A DNA stretch of 64,000 nt from Bdellovibrionaceae bacterium UBA1609 (GTDB lineage: Bacteria; Bdellovibrionota; Bdellovibrionia; Bdellovibrionales; UBA1609). The DNA is taken from positions 1-64,000 of the forward strand of contig DCMZ01000003.1 of NCBI GenBank assembly GCA_002321895.1. Direction: 5' to 3'. Within the stretch, counting starts at the first letter, position 1. Each line of letters begins with the position of its first letter. Made by a program: the position numbers and the translations under genes. Below the pieces are notes generated by a model that saw only the letters and a list, made by a program, of their open reading frames with translations, was not told where the DNA came from and did not search any database. This document shows positions 46,228 to 54,681 of the stretch, piece after piece.

Positions 46228-46255
46228 AATATGGAAATTGCAAGTGACAGACCAA
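46228..46255 (-). promoter_or_regulatory. Possible promoter of the 45402-46223 gene
   Basis: Minus strand: TTGGTC (46255-46250), 16 bases, CATATT (46233-46228), then 4 bases to the ATG. Suggests a leaderless RNA, like other genes in the window, but the -10 is imperfect. Confidence 0.35.
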
Positions 46256-46528
46256 ATTCACCATCCCCTAAGTGATTGTAATTACTTAATATTCTCTCAT
46301 GACCTTGACTGGTTAGCGAGATATGGCAGTCACTTGTAAAAAACAAACACAGCTATAAATATCCTGTAAATTCAGATACTTAGTGCGCCATGACGCCAGC
46401 AAATCCATGTGACTTCTGTAGGACCATCGGGTAGGAATTTGGGATTAGAGGCTTCAAAACTGGTGGGATACATAAGTACAGGTCCGAAGTGTCTAGGGTA
46501 AAAGATAACATTATCTAGGGGTAGAATA
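46256..46528. other. Divergent intergenic region without a gene
   Basis: The rest of the 305-base gap between two divergent genes. I see no gene, RNA or clear promoter. A short palindrome AGATAACATTATCT (46503-46516) sits just before the next gene's ribosome site and could be an operator or chance. Confidence 0.4.
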
Positions 46529-47203
46529 GTGAGTACACATAGTCAGGTATTACAGATGGAAAATGATGGTCTTAAAAAACTAAAGTGCAAAAGTGATCTG
46601 CATATCACGCGGAAGATTTGGCATTTTTTGGGGATCATTACAATAGCCATATTTTTTCATAACCTCACCCGTCCCGCGGCTTTAGCTGTCACACTTTCAC
46701 TATCTGTATTTTTAGTTCTTTTAGATACCGTACGCCTTAGATCAGTAGCCGTTAACCGGGTATGTGTTAATTTGATGGGACCGGTGATGCGCGAACGCGA
46801 AAAGTACACTTATTCTGGTACTACAGCTCTCTTCGTTGGCGTTTTCTTTATGGTGTATTTGTTTCCTCCAAAAATTGTGACTCTATCACTTCTCTTTCTG
46901 GCCGCTGCTGACCCACTCGCCAGCTACTACGGAATTAAATACGGTCGCGACACCCTAGTGAATGGCAAAAGCCTGCAAGGCTCTATGGCTGCTTTTTTTA
47001 CATGTTTTTTTATCAGCCTCATTTTTTATTTAGCCGAAGGCCTCATGACCGACAGAATTCTTATCGTTAGTCTTCTTACTGGACTATGTGGTGCTTTTGC
47101 CGAAATGGTATCTATTGGCAAACTGGACGACAACCTCACTTTTCCGCTAATCAATAGCGTTTTAGTCTGGGGACTGTTCTCCATCTTTGGTGCCGCAGGT
47201 TAG
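46529..47203 (+). CDS. SEC59/dolichol-kinase-like CTP-dependent lipid kinase
   Basis: 224 aa, six to seven TM segments. Family phrases: ITRKIWHFLGII (the RKxxH motif), ADPLASYYGIKYG and GKSLQGSMAAFF, which match the SEC59/VTE5 family of CTP-dependent polyprenol, phytol or diacylglycerol kinases. Start is GTG 46529. It ends 9 bases before pssA, so a role in phospholipid or isoprenoid-lipid recycling is likely; the exact substrate is unknown. Confidence 0.78.
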   Translation: MSTHSQVLQMENDGLKKLKCKSDLHITRKIWHFLGIITIAIFFHNLTRPAALAVTLSLSVFLVLLDTVRLRSVAVNRVCVNLMGPVMREREKYTYSGTTALFVGVFFMVYLFPPKIVTLSLLFLAAADPLASYYGIKYGRDTLVNGKSLQGSMAAFFTCFFISLIFYLAEGLMTDRILIVSLLTGLCGAFAEMVSIGKLDDNLTFPLINSVLVWGLFSIFGAAG

Positions 47204-47212
47204 AGGCAATAA

Positions 47213-48094
47213 ATGCTGGGATTTGGAATGGAAGAGAAAGAACCTATGAGAAAAAAGCGTCGATTGAATAAAATTAACAACCGAGCACGTCGTATTCGCC
47301 AACGCATGAATCAACAAATTTATGTACTTCCAAATCTGCTGACTACGGGGAATTTGTTTTTTGGTTTTTACTCTATGATTCATGCCATAGAAGGCAAATT
47401 CATTATGGCCGCCTACGCCATTGTCGCCGCTGCCGTTTTTGATTTACTCGATGGACGAGTGGCCCGAATGACCAAGTCAGAAAGTGATTTTGGCGCTGAG
47501 TACGACTCACTTTGTGATCTCGTTAGCTTTGGCTTAGCGCCCGGCATTTTGCTATTTTTATGGTCACTTCAAGATTTTGGACGCTGGGGTTGGATCGCCG
47601 CTTTCTTTTATGTCGCTTGTACCGCGCTTCGATTGGCTCGGTTTAACGTCGGCATTGAAGATACAGATAAAGCCTTTTTCCAAGGCCTCCCCTCTCCTAT
47701 GGCCGCTGGTATTGTAGCCTCCTCAGTTCTTGCCTTTAACGATTTAGGATGGGACCCCAGCCGTTCACGCCTTTTGCTGGGCATTACCTTTCTTCTCGCT
47801 TTCGTAATGGTGACAAACTTTCGCTATCGAAGCTTTAAGGATTTAGATCTGAAGCGACGACTCCCTTTTAAGTATCTTGTCTATGGTGTATTTCTTGTGG
47901 CGATCATTGGTTTGAATCCTGAAGTGAATCTGTTTGTTTTATTTTTAAGCTACGCTCTATTGGGGGCCATTTTTGGAATTCTAAAAATCGGCCGGCAGCC
48001 CCGCGGAACGGCTGAGGGCGATTTTGTAGATGACGAACTAGACCAGTTCGAGTCTGACGACGATCTCGATGAAAATGACGAAGGTTACCAGTAA
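47213..48094 (+). CDS. pssA: CDP-diacylglycerol--serine O-phosphatidyltransferase
   Basis: Membrane enzyme making phosphatidylserine, precursor of phosphatidylethanolamine. The CDP-alcohol phosphotransferase motif is present in full: DGRVARMTKSESDFGAEYD followed by SLCD (D-G-x2-A-R-x8-G-x3-D-x3-D). About eight TM segments, basic N-terminus, acidic C-terminal tail. GAGG precedes ATG 47213. Sits after the SEC59-like gene. Confidence 0.93.
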   Translation: MLGFGMEEKEPMRKKRRLNKINNRARRIRQRMNQQIYVLPNLLTTGNLFFGFYSMIHAIEGKFIMAAYAIVAAAVFDLLDGRVARMTKSESDFGAEYDSLCDLVSFGLAPGILLFLWSLQDFGRWGWIAAFFYVACTALRLARFNVGIEDTDKAFFQGLPSPMAAGIVASSVLAFNDLGWDPSRSRLLLGITFLLAFVMVTNFRYRSFKDLDLKRRLPFKYLVYGVFLVAIIGLNPEVNLFVLFLSYALLGAIFGILKIGRQPRGTAEGDFVDDELDQFESDDDLDENDEGYQ

Positions 48095-48145
48095 GCGAGG
48101 ACTATTATTTTTGACTCTCCTCGCCTAAAGTGCTGTCATTAGTTT

Positions 48146-49534
48146 ATGCAGCTAAGGTTATCAAATCTAATTCTATTACTCGGTTTTTTAACAACTTCTG
48201 TGGCCCAGGCCACCATTAGTGATCTCAACGTGGTTGGCGCCAGTGAATTCGATGATGAAAGCACAACGCCCATAATTTATGGGGGCTTAGCTGGCTCGAC
48301 AGGGGTTTCCACTTCTGACTTTTCCTTTTGTGAAGACACATCCGTAGAAAACACAACCAACGGATGCAACAATTGCGGAGCTTCTCGAATTCCCTGCAAT
48401 GAAAGTCGTATTTTTGACAATCGCTATATCACCATTACCTTTAAATCCACAGTCGATGGATACGCGCTGGTTAAAGCTGTAGATGAAAATGTACAAATAC
48501 CAAATGTAAACTCCATCAGTAATCTATCTGCAGGCAGCGTTCATACCTATACTATGCGATGGGGCGACGTATGTTCCAGTCTGGACGATTCCATTAGTTC
48601 ATGTGAAATCGGATCAGATGAATTAATCTCCAAAAATATCTCTGTGGGAGTTTCGACAGATAACGACACTAGCTTCGACGATAGTGCCACCGTCGCCATT
48701 CGAGTGTACTCCCCGGTTTCCACTGACACTCTCAGTGATGATTGCTCCTCAGCAGACGAACGGGGTGTTTGCTCTTTTGTGGTGAATGATGGAGATGAAA
48801 AAGTATTCCTTTCCGACATCAATGTCGCCACAGCATTCCCGACAGTTATTAGTGATATTACTATTGAAAAAGTAAGAATCATGGCCTCCACCACTTCCTT
48901 TGATGACACAGGCCCCGACTTGATCGCTACAGACATTGATGTGGTAAATACCGAAGAGATTGGGGACGATGTTGTGGATGGATTGGATAATGACACCATC
49001 TATGCTTTTTCTTTTGCCAGCATTGATGAAGCCGGAAATGTAGCCTACTTTTTATCGGACTCCTTGTTTGACTCCGCTTGTAGCGGCGTGGGCGTAACCA
49101 CGACCACAAACATCTCTGGATTGTCCGACGCCGCTGTGGCGGGCTGCCCTTACTTGGGCCAACCCGGATCCGTGGTTGGCCTTTTAAAAGACGACCTCAA
49201 CTGCTTTGTTGCCACTGCTGCCTATGGCACTCACATGCACGAGCATCTAAATATTTTGCGCAAGTTTAGAAATAAATTTTTACTCACAACCAAGTGGGGC
49301 AAAAAATTTGTAAGGTATTACTATTCCTGGGGCGCAAAATTTTCTTTTTGGGTCAGGGACTCTGTGTTTTTTAAATACGCGTCTCTTGCTGTTATTTGGC
49401 CGGCCATTGGCTTTGCCCACATTAGCCTTACCTATGGCATCGGCTTTGCGCTAGCCTTGATTGGACTAGGCGTGTTTCTTATCGCACTGGTTGCAAATTA
49501 CCTTAGAGATAAGTCCGATGGAGAGGCTGTATGA
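48146..49534 (+). CDS. Exported protein with CFI-box C-terminal sorting-like domain
   Basis: 462 aa. Signal peptide (MQLRLSNLILLLGFLTTSVAQA), then a Ser/Thr/Asp-rich beta region with several Cys (about 25-350). At Cys353 starts CFVATAAYGTHMHEHL, the start of the CFI-box C-terminal domain, followed by the family's LRxFRxxxL stretch and hydrophobic membrane segments to the end. This tail is known as a C-terminal module of exported proteins in several phyla, with an unknown processing or anchoring partner. The next gene overlaps by 4 bases (ATGA). Confidence 0.75.
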   Translation: MQLRLSNLILLLGFLTTSVAQATISDLNVVGASEFDDESTTPIIYGGLAGSTGVSTSDFSFCEDTSVENTTNGCNNCGASRIPCNESRIFDNRYITITFKSTVDGYALVKAVDENVQIPNVNSISNLSAGSVHTYTMRWGDVCSSLDDSISSCEIGSDELISKNISVGVSTDNDTSFDDSATVAIRVYSPVSTDTLSDDCSSADERGVCSFVVNDGDEKVFLSDINVATAFPTVISDITIEKVRIMASTTSFDDTGPDLIATDIDVVNTEEIGDDVVDGLDNDTIYAFSFASIDEAGNVAYFLSDSLFDSACSGVGVTTTTNISGLSDAAVAGCPYLGQPGSVVGLLKDDLNCFVATAAYGTHMHEHLNILRKFRNKFLLTTKWGKKFVRYYYSWGAKFSFWVRDSVFFKYASLAVIWPAIGFAHISLTYGIGFALALIGLGVFLIALVANYLRDKSDGEAV

Positions 49535-50631
49535 TTCCGTCTATCTTAATGGCCATCATAGTTTCACTACCCGCTTGGTCGCAAACACCACCGGCCGCAG
49601 AGGAAAATATTTTCGACACCAAGGATCAGGTCATAAATGAAAGCACGGCCTCTCCGATTTCAGAGAGCAGTGACGAGCCTTCTTCAGAGGACAATTTTGA
49701 AGAAGAATCCGACATCACATCCGACGAAAGTTTTTCTGATGAAGACAGCTACGCAGATGAGGGTTTCGAAGAGGACGATGCATTGTCCACGGAACCTATT
49801 GAACCAGAAGAAGCGGTCGTTGTGGAACCTGCTGATCTGCCACCTTTGGTGGAACAGGCCGTAGAGGATGTTCAGTTTTCAGAATCCAAGAGTGTACAAT
49901 CATTTGATTTAAACAAAGTTCGTAGTCAAAACCCCAACAAGACCCAAAAAGTACCACATCCCTTGGCCGAAAAAGGATTAAAGAGAATCACAAAAGACAA
50001 CATTTACATTTACGAGACAAAAGCTTCCCCAAAAGAACATGCATCCACTTTCCTTATCTCAAGCTTTGAACCAGATACTTTTGATGGAAATGCCGAGTTT
50101 CCAGATGCAAGCACAACCACCTACGACGAAATTTATGACGATTCCATTATGGTCACTGTGGATTATGAGTGGCCGCTTTGGTCTAACTTCTTGGGTGAAA
50201 TTGGTCTAAAAATCACCACTGGCTTTATGTTTGCCAACGGAAAAGGTGTATTCGAAAGAGACGGAACCGAATCTGCCGAGGAACTGACTTTAGTAATGTT
50301 TCCTAACTCTGTTGGAGCCATCTGGCGCTTGAGGTGGAGTGATGATCAGCTGTTTGTACCTTACGCCGAAGGTGGCGCTGGATACTTTGGCCTGATCGAA
50401 TTTCAAAATGAGGCCAATGATTTTAAGTTTGGAGGCAATGCCGTGGGTTACGCCGCCGGTGGTCTCGCTCTCAACATTGGCCGTCTAAGCAAACAAGCTC
50501 TTTTAGATATGGATAGAGATTACGGGGTCAATGGTATACTTCTCAATTTAGAGTTCAGAATCGTCCAAGGAGCCGCCCCCTTTAATCTTTCTTATAACAC
50601 CATCGGCGCCGGCTTCACGTTTGAATACTAA
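49531..50631 (+). CDS. Predicted outer-membrane barrel with acidic N-terminal linker
   Basis: 366 aa. Signal peptide (MIPSILMAIIVSLPAWSQ), a very acidic Ser/Glu/Asp linker (about 20-120), then a beta-barrel-like part (about 180-366) with repeated amphipathic strands, ending GAGFTFEY. Starts in an ATGA overlap with the CFI-box gene and abuts the next gene directly, so the three are co-translated. Confidence 0.68.
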   Translation: MIPSILMAIIVSLPAWSQTPPAAEENIFDTKDQVINESTASPISESSDEPSSEDNFEEESDITSDESFSDEDSYADEGFEEDDALSTEPIEPEEAVVVEPADLPPLVEQAVEDVQFSESKSVQSFDLNKVRSQNPNKTQKVPHPLAEKGLKRITKDNIYIYETKASPKEHASTFLISSFEPDTFDGNAEFPDASTTTYDEIYDDSIMVTVDYEWPLWSNFLGEIGLKITTGFMFANGKGVFERDGTESAEELTLVMFPNSVGAIWRLRWSDDQLFVPYAEGGAGYFGLIEFQNEANDFKFGGNAVGYAAGGLALNIGRLSKQALLDMDRDYGVNGILLNLEFRIVQGAAPFNLSYNTIGAGFTFEY

Positions 50632-51435
50632 ATGAAGCTATCCTCACTACACTTAGCGCTGTTTTTAATTCTCTCTGCCTGCGCACAAACTCAAAAAAAG
50701 GTGGAGCTTATTGTTCCATTGGGACCCATGTGTCACTTCCCAAAAAAACCGGTTCGCGTTCTTTTGTTGCCTTCTGTTTATTTAATGTCTGTGGGTATTA
50801 ACCAACTGAGGGGCCAAAAAGACGCCTACGATCATGTCGATGCCATTATCGCACAAAAGCCCTTAGATAAAGACATCTCTCAATTGGACTCACTCTATCA
50901 AATGCATGGTGTAGAACTGGTGGATTCCAAAATACCCATTGCCGCCATCGAAACACATAATAAAACTCAACGTAGTAAATACGAAAAGTACACTCACGAT
51001 TTTCGGAAATTTATTGAAACAAAAAAGAACCCTCCTCGGGCTTTCTACACTACTGATTTTCCGATCAGCGCCCAGTGGATTCTTCGACAAGTAGAGTCCG
51101 AAAAAAGTAAGTTAGATTTTGTTATCTATCGACGGCATTGGCTCAATTGGGAATCCTACGATGGCGTTAAAGGTCGCCCTGTGATTTCAGCCGAGATTTA
51201 CATCATTCCAGCACAAGAAAAATGGCTGATACACCCACCGGTCAGCCCTGCCCACAGGGCTGTACGCTACAGGATAGAGCTAGACCCCAATTACAAATCA
51301 TCAAATATAGGTAAAATGGGCCTCACATTGTTTACTGATTTCCAGACTCGGTGTAAAGGTGGACTCAAACCTTCGCTATCTCAGGAATTTTTTGATGTCC
51401 AAACGCTACAAAGTCAAACTTCAGCTCAGCTATGA
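50632..51435 (+). CDS. Predicted lipoprotein, third gene of the CFI-box cluster
   Basis: 267 aa. Lipoprotein signal peptide MKLSSLHLALFLILSAC with the acylated Cys at residue 17. Mature part has no recognised domain and a helical middle (KYEKYTHDFRKFIETKK). It abuts the barrel gene with no gap and its end overlaps truA by 41 bases. Probably works with the two upstream envelope proteins. Confidence 0.7.
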   Translation: MKLSSLHLALFLILSACAQTQKKVELIVPLGPMCHFPKKPVRVLLLPSVYLMSVGINQLRGQKDAYDHVDAIIAQKPLDKDISQLDSLYQMHGVELVDSKIPIAAIETHNKTQRSKYEKYTHDFRKFIETKKNPPRAFYTTDFPISAQWILRQVESEKSKLDFVIYRRHWLNWESYDGVKGRPVISAEIYIIPAQEKWLIHPPVSPAHRAVRYRIELDPNYKSSNIGKMGLTLFTDFQTRCKGGLKPSLSQEFFDVQTLQSQTSAQL

Positions 51436-52177
51436 TGGCTCTGATTATGCTGGATTCCAAAAACAATCTAATAGCGAACCTACCATCCAGGGCACTTTGG
51501 AAAACGCACTTTCCACCCTACTTGATGAACCCATTCGAGTGGTTGGCTGTGGCCGAACCGATGCGAGAGTTCATGCTACAAAATATTTTATTCACTTTTG
51601 GACGCACAAAGATCCCAGTAATTATAACTTTGTTTATGCCCTGAATGGCCCCCTTACTCCCAACAGCATTGCATTTCAAAATGCTTGGCTGGCTCCGGAA
51701 GAATTTCATGCTTTGAGTTCAGAGTTCAAAGTATATAAATATTTATTATTTAATGATACCATTCCTAACCCTTTCAAACAACGCTACTCGACCTACGACA
51801 AGCGCCCCTATTCCGTTGAGAGACTCAATCAAATCTCCCATCACTTATTGGGAGAGCATGATTTTTCCAGCTTCCAGACCTCTGGAACTGAAAGCAAAAC
51901 CACTATCAAGACCCTCTATCAATGCCACTGGCACAGAGAGAACTCAGGACATATAGTCTTTACAATTTCAGGCAACGGCTTTTTGCGTCAGATGGTCCGC
52001 AATATCGTAGGTACAGCTCTCTGGATCGACCGAAGTGGCCATGACCCCGAAATAGTTAAGGAAATCTTGGACTCAAGAGATCGCCAGCAAGCCAAGGACA
52101 CCGCTCCACCCCAGGGGTTGTACCTAACCCATATCCAATATCCCGAGACTCTTGACAAGAGGTGCCGAAAACTTTAA
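51395..52177 (+). CDS. truA: tRNA pseudouridine synthase A
   Basis: Makes pseudouridine at positions 38-40 of tRNA. Catalytic motif CGRTDARVHA with the essential Asp, N-terminal LQLSYDGSDYAGFQKQ, GEHDFSSF, and the C-terminal FLRQMVRNIVGT; 260 aa. ATG 51395 (AGGAA upstream) is the family start; it overlaps the lipoprotein gene. Confidence 0.95.
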   Translation: MSKRYKVKLQLSYDGSDYAGFQKQSNSEPTIQGTLENALSTLLDEPIRVVGCGRTDARVHATKYFIHFWTHKDPSNYNFVYALNGPLTPNSIAFQNAWLAPEEFHALSSEFKVYKYLLFNDTIPNPFKQRYSTYDKRPYSVERLNQISHHLLGEHDFSSFQTSGTESKTTIKTLYQCHWHRENSGHIVFTISGNGFLRQMVRNIVGTALWIDRSGHDPEIVKEILDSRDRQQAKDTAPPQGLYLTHIQYPETLDKRCRKL

Positions 52178-52180
52178 AAA
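52152..52180 (+). promoter_or_regulatory. Possible rplM promoter at the end of truA
   Basis: Perfect TTGACA (52152-52157), 17 bases, TAAAAA (52175-52180). It would give a leader of about 165 bases before rplM. The -10 is poor. Confidence 0.35.
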
Positions 52181-52349
52181 GTTCACTCTTTTTGAGGGCA
52201 TAGACATAACTTCAGTTATGGCCTTCCAGAGTAGTCGAGCCACCTCACCGTTACATCGTTCGGCGCTTTAACCTCTGCGAATGAAGGCCGCAAAGTCGCA
52301 CGTGGATTTGCACGCAAAAAGGATAAACAGATGAAATGAGGTTACTGTT

Positions 52350-52796
52350 ATGAAAACTTGGATCGCAAAACCTGAAGAGGTCGATCGTAAATGGTGGGTT
52401 GTTGATGCTGCAGACCAAACTGTAGGTCGTATTGCTACGCAAATCGCCAATAAGCTACGCGGAAAAGACAAACCCCAGTTTACTCCCCACGTGGACACTG
52501 GTGATTTTGTTGTTGTTATTAACTCGGATAAAATTCGATTTAGCAGCGATGCGAAAGCTCATCAGAAGAAGTATTATAGCCACTCTAGACACTTTGGATC
52601 TTTGAAAGAGATCACTGCTGAAAAGCAAATCCAAAAAGATTCCACTAAAGTGATCGAAAGTGCTGTAAAGGGCATGCTGCCAAAAAATCGTTTAGCTAGA
52701 AAGCAGCTAAAGAAACTTAAAATTTACTCAGGTACTGAGCATCCGCATGGAGCTCAAAAGCCACAAGCTCTAGCTATTCAGACGAGAGAGGTGTAA
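52350..52796 (+). CDS. rplM: Ribosomal protein L13
   Basis: 148 aa. L13 family: MKTWIAKPEEVDRKWWVVDA start, GRIATQIANKLRGKDK, FTPHVDTGDFVVVINSDKI, and GMLPKNRLARKQLKKLKIY near the end. Component of the large subunit. TGAGGT before ATG 52350. Followed 3 bases later by rpsI, the usual pair. The 172-base leader may carry regulation, but no known L13 leader was recognised. Confidence 0.97.
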   Translation: MKTWIAKPEEVDRKWWVVDAADQTVGRIATQIANKLRGKDKPQFTPHVDTGDFVVVINSDKIRFSSDAKAHQKKYYSHSRHFGSLKEITAEKQIQKDSTKVIESAVKGMLPKNRLARKQLKKLKIYSGTEHPHGAQKPQALAIQTREV

Positions 52797-52799
52797 ATC

Positions 52800-53195
52800 A
52801 TGGCTGATGAAAATGTTTATTACGCAACCGGAAGACGAAAAACTAGCGCAGCTCGCGTATTTTTGAAGCCCGGTTCTGGTAAAGTCACTATCAATAAAAG
52901 AGACGGTGAAGAGTACATTGGCAACCCTGCCAATCATCAAATCGTAATGCAGCCCTTTGTTGCTACTGGTACAAAAGGTCAATTTGACGCCTACATCACT
53001 GTTACTGGTGGTGGTCTTGGTGGACAATCAGGTGCTATCCGACACGGGATTGCTCGAGCTCTTTTGCTTGTTGATGATGGCCACAGAGATCCTTTAAAGA
53101 AGGCGGGCTACCTAACTCGTGACGACCGTATGGTTGAACGTAAGAAATACGGTAAGCACAAAGCTCGTCGTTCTAGCCAATTCTCGAAGCGTTAA
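52800..53195 (+). CDS. rpsI: Ribosomal protein S9
   Basis: 131 aa. S9 family: YYATGRRKTSAARVFLKPGSG at the start (shown in part), GGLGGQSGAIRHGIARALL, and the basic end ARRSSQFSKR that reaches the decoding centre. Small-subunit protein. Co-transcribed with rplM and closed by an intrinsic terminator. Confidence 0.97.
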   Translation: MADENVYYATGRRKTSAARVFLKPGSGKVTINKRDGEEYIGNPANHQIVMQPFVATGTKGQFDAYITVTGGGLGGQSGAIRHGIARALLLVDDGHRDPLKKAGYLTRDDRMVERKKYGKHKARRSSQFSKR

Positions 53196-53227
53196 TCGTA
53201 ACGAGACTTATAATAGTTTTTTTGAAG

Positions 53228-53252
53228 CCGGAGTTCCTACTCCGGTTTTTTT
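53228..53252 (+). terminator. Terminator of rplM-rpsI
   Basis: CCGGAG, loop TTCCTA, CTCCGG (53228-53245) then seven Ts (53246-53252). Confidence 0.93.
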
Positions 53253-53284
53253 GTATCATTTTGAAACGTCTATAGTTTATACAA

Positions 53285-53470
53285 TTGGCCTGCTCCTAAC
53301 AGTGTTAGAACTGACTGTACACCCGTTAGCGACCTGTCTTGCGAATCGACATTTATCGCCTTTAGAGGTGGCCCCAGAAATGCAATTACTAATAAGTAAT
53401 CTTTGTTACCCGCAAAGCCTTCTTACCCTAGCTAAGCGTTGGCCACTCCCACCCGGCCAACGTTTTTTTT
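53285..53470 (+). ncRNA. Candidate small RNA between rpsI and the M23 gene
   Basis: A strong plus-strand terminator (53437-53470) has no plus-strand gene between it and the rpsI terminator at 53252. The next gene is on the minus strand, so this cannot be a leader. The region has several hairpins: CTAAC/GTTAG (53296-53308), ATTACT/AGTAAT (53385-53400), CTTTG/CAAAG (53401-53417). GTGGCC (53368-53373) could also pair with GGCCAC (53441-53446) and compete with the terminator. No clear promoter; read-through from rpsI is the alternative. The 5' end given is a guess. Confidence 0.45.
53437..53470 (+). terminator. Second, apparently orphan terminator
   Basis: CGTTGGCC, loop ACTCCCACCC, GGCCAACG (53437-53462), then eight Ts (53463-53470). 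A perfect 8-bp GC-rich stem. Confidence 0.92.
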
Positions 53471-53494
53471 GGCCTTAACTAATTGTTATTCAGA

Positions 53495-54544
53495 TTACTC
53501 ACCGAGAATGTAATTCATAGGATCAACAGGGATACCATGAACGCGTACTTCATAGTGCAAGTGTGGTCCCGAAGAACGCCCAGTATTTCCGATAGCAGAG
53601 ATAACATCTCGTCTTCTCAGTTTTTGCCCCACTTCCACAAAGATTTGTGAATTATGCGCAAAGCGAGTCACAACGCCAAAGCCATGATCTATACTTACTA
53701 ACTTTCCATAGCCACTCTCGTAACCCACATAGGAAACCACTCCATCAGCCGGCGCATAGACAGGGGTTCCTGGAGAAGCCGCAACATCCAATCCATTGTG
53801 CATCTGTGGCTTTCCAGTAAATGGGTCCAACCGATACCCAAATTTAGAAGTGAACCATCCCCGAGCGGGCTTAATATTTGGAGTGGCATTTAATAGGGAC
53901 TGCCTTTCACTTAAGGCATCATATAGAGCCAACACACCTTGTTCCGTAAGCTGGGTGTCTCTTACTGATTTATCTATTCGAATGGAGAGTGTGCCGTAAT
54001 CTCTGCCACTTTCTAAACTCAGCTCACCGTTTTCTGTATCTAAAGGAGCTTTTTTAAGAAAGAGTGCATCCTCTAATGTCTTACTTGATCTAAAAGACGC
54101 TATTCCCCTAGCACTCTCCCCCTCCGGCAAATTGTGCTCGTTTATATCACCATGCTTAAAATTACCATCCTCATCCATCCGTCCGGCACCCGCAGATGGT
54201 CCTAACGCCAATCGCAAGGTCCGATCACTATCTTCAACATTTGTTATGAGTCTTAGCTTTTTTGAAAACGATTTCACTCGCTCCAAACTTTTTTCTAAAT
54301 TATCCAACTTACTTTCCACCATTCGAAACTGTCGTCTCAATTGATGACTCTCAGCCTTTAACCTTTTGTTCTCTGCCGTTTGCAACAGCAAACCCACATA
54401 ATCTAAAACGGCTGCGGATCCCACAATAGCTAGAACAGATAATATTGCGAGCGAAGCTTTTAACCATGCCGAAGAAACCGTCATGGCGCGAGTGACGCCT
54501 TTGCGGTTAGAAGTGACAAGTATAGTATAGGCCTTGTTTTTCAT
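53495..54544 (-). CDS. M23-family (LytM) peptidoglycan peptidase
   Basis: 349 aa. Inner-membrane anchor (about 30-52), a coiled coil (about 60-95), a linker, and the M23 zinc peptidase domain at about 235-345: HNGLDVA supplies the first His/Asp ligands and HLHYEV the last His. The family cuts cross-bridges or activates amidases; N-terminal anchor plus coiled coil is like NlpD/EnvC-type or MepM-type proteins. ATG 54544 is chosen over a TTG six codons upstream. Gene order gives no further clue. Confidence 0.9.
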   Translation of the reverse strand: MKNKAYTILVTSNRKGVTRAMTVSSAWLKASLAILSVLAIVGSAAVLDYVGLLLQTAENKRLKAESHQLRRQFRMVESKLDNLEKSLERVKSFSKKLRLITNVEDSDRTLRLALGPSAGAGRMDEDGNFKHGDINEHNLPEGESARGIASFRSSKTLEDALFLKKAPLDTENGELSLESGRDYGTLSIRIDKSVRDTQLTEQGVLALYDALSERQSLLNATPNIKPARGWFTSKFGYRLDPFTGKPQMHNGLDVAASPGTPVYAPADGVVSYVGYESGYGKLVSIDHGFGVVTRFAHNSQIFVEVGQKLRRRDVISAIGNTGRSSGPHLHYEVRVHGIPVDPMNYILGE

Positions 54545-54681
54545 AGAAAATACGTTCCTCAATCTTGTGGCTTTTCGGCCACTCTAATATCCTACACCAG
54601 AATTAACTTATTGAGAGATAACTCTATGCGTCATCGATTCCTTAGTCTGTAAAGTTTAGACCTAGGCCCCAGGTCAAAGGA

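Noticed and set aside
52281..52334. 17-codon frame in the rplM leader as a regulatory uORF
   Set aside because: No ribosome site and no sign of attenuation structure; could be chance.
53409..53419. CCGCAAAGCCT resembles the conserved GACGCAAAGCC stretch of c-di-GMP-I riboswitches
   Set aside because: Only nine bases match. The flanking P1 stems, the GGCAAACC strand and the 3' GCCGGGTT part are missing, and no gene follows on the plus strand.
53119..53478. 119-aa frame running across the rpsI end and both terminators
   Set aside because: It is out of frame with rpsI, has no ribosome site and would span two strong terminators.
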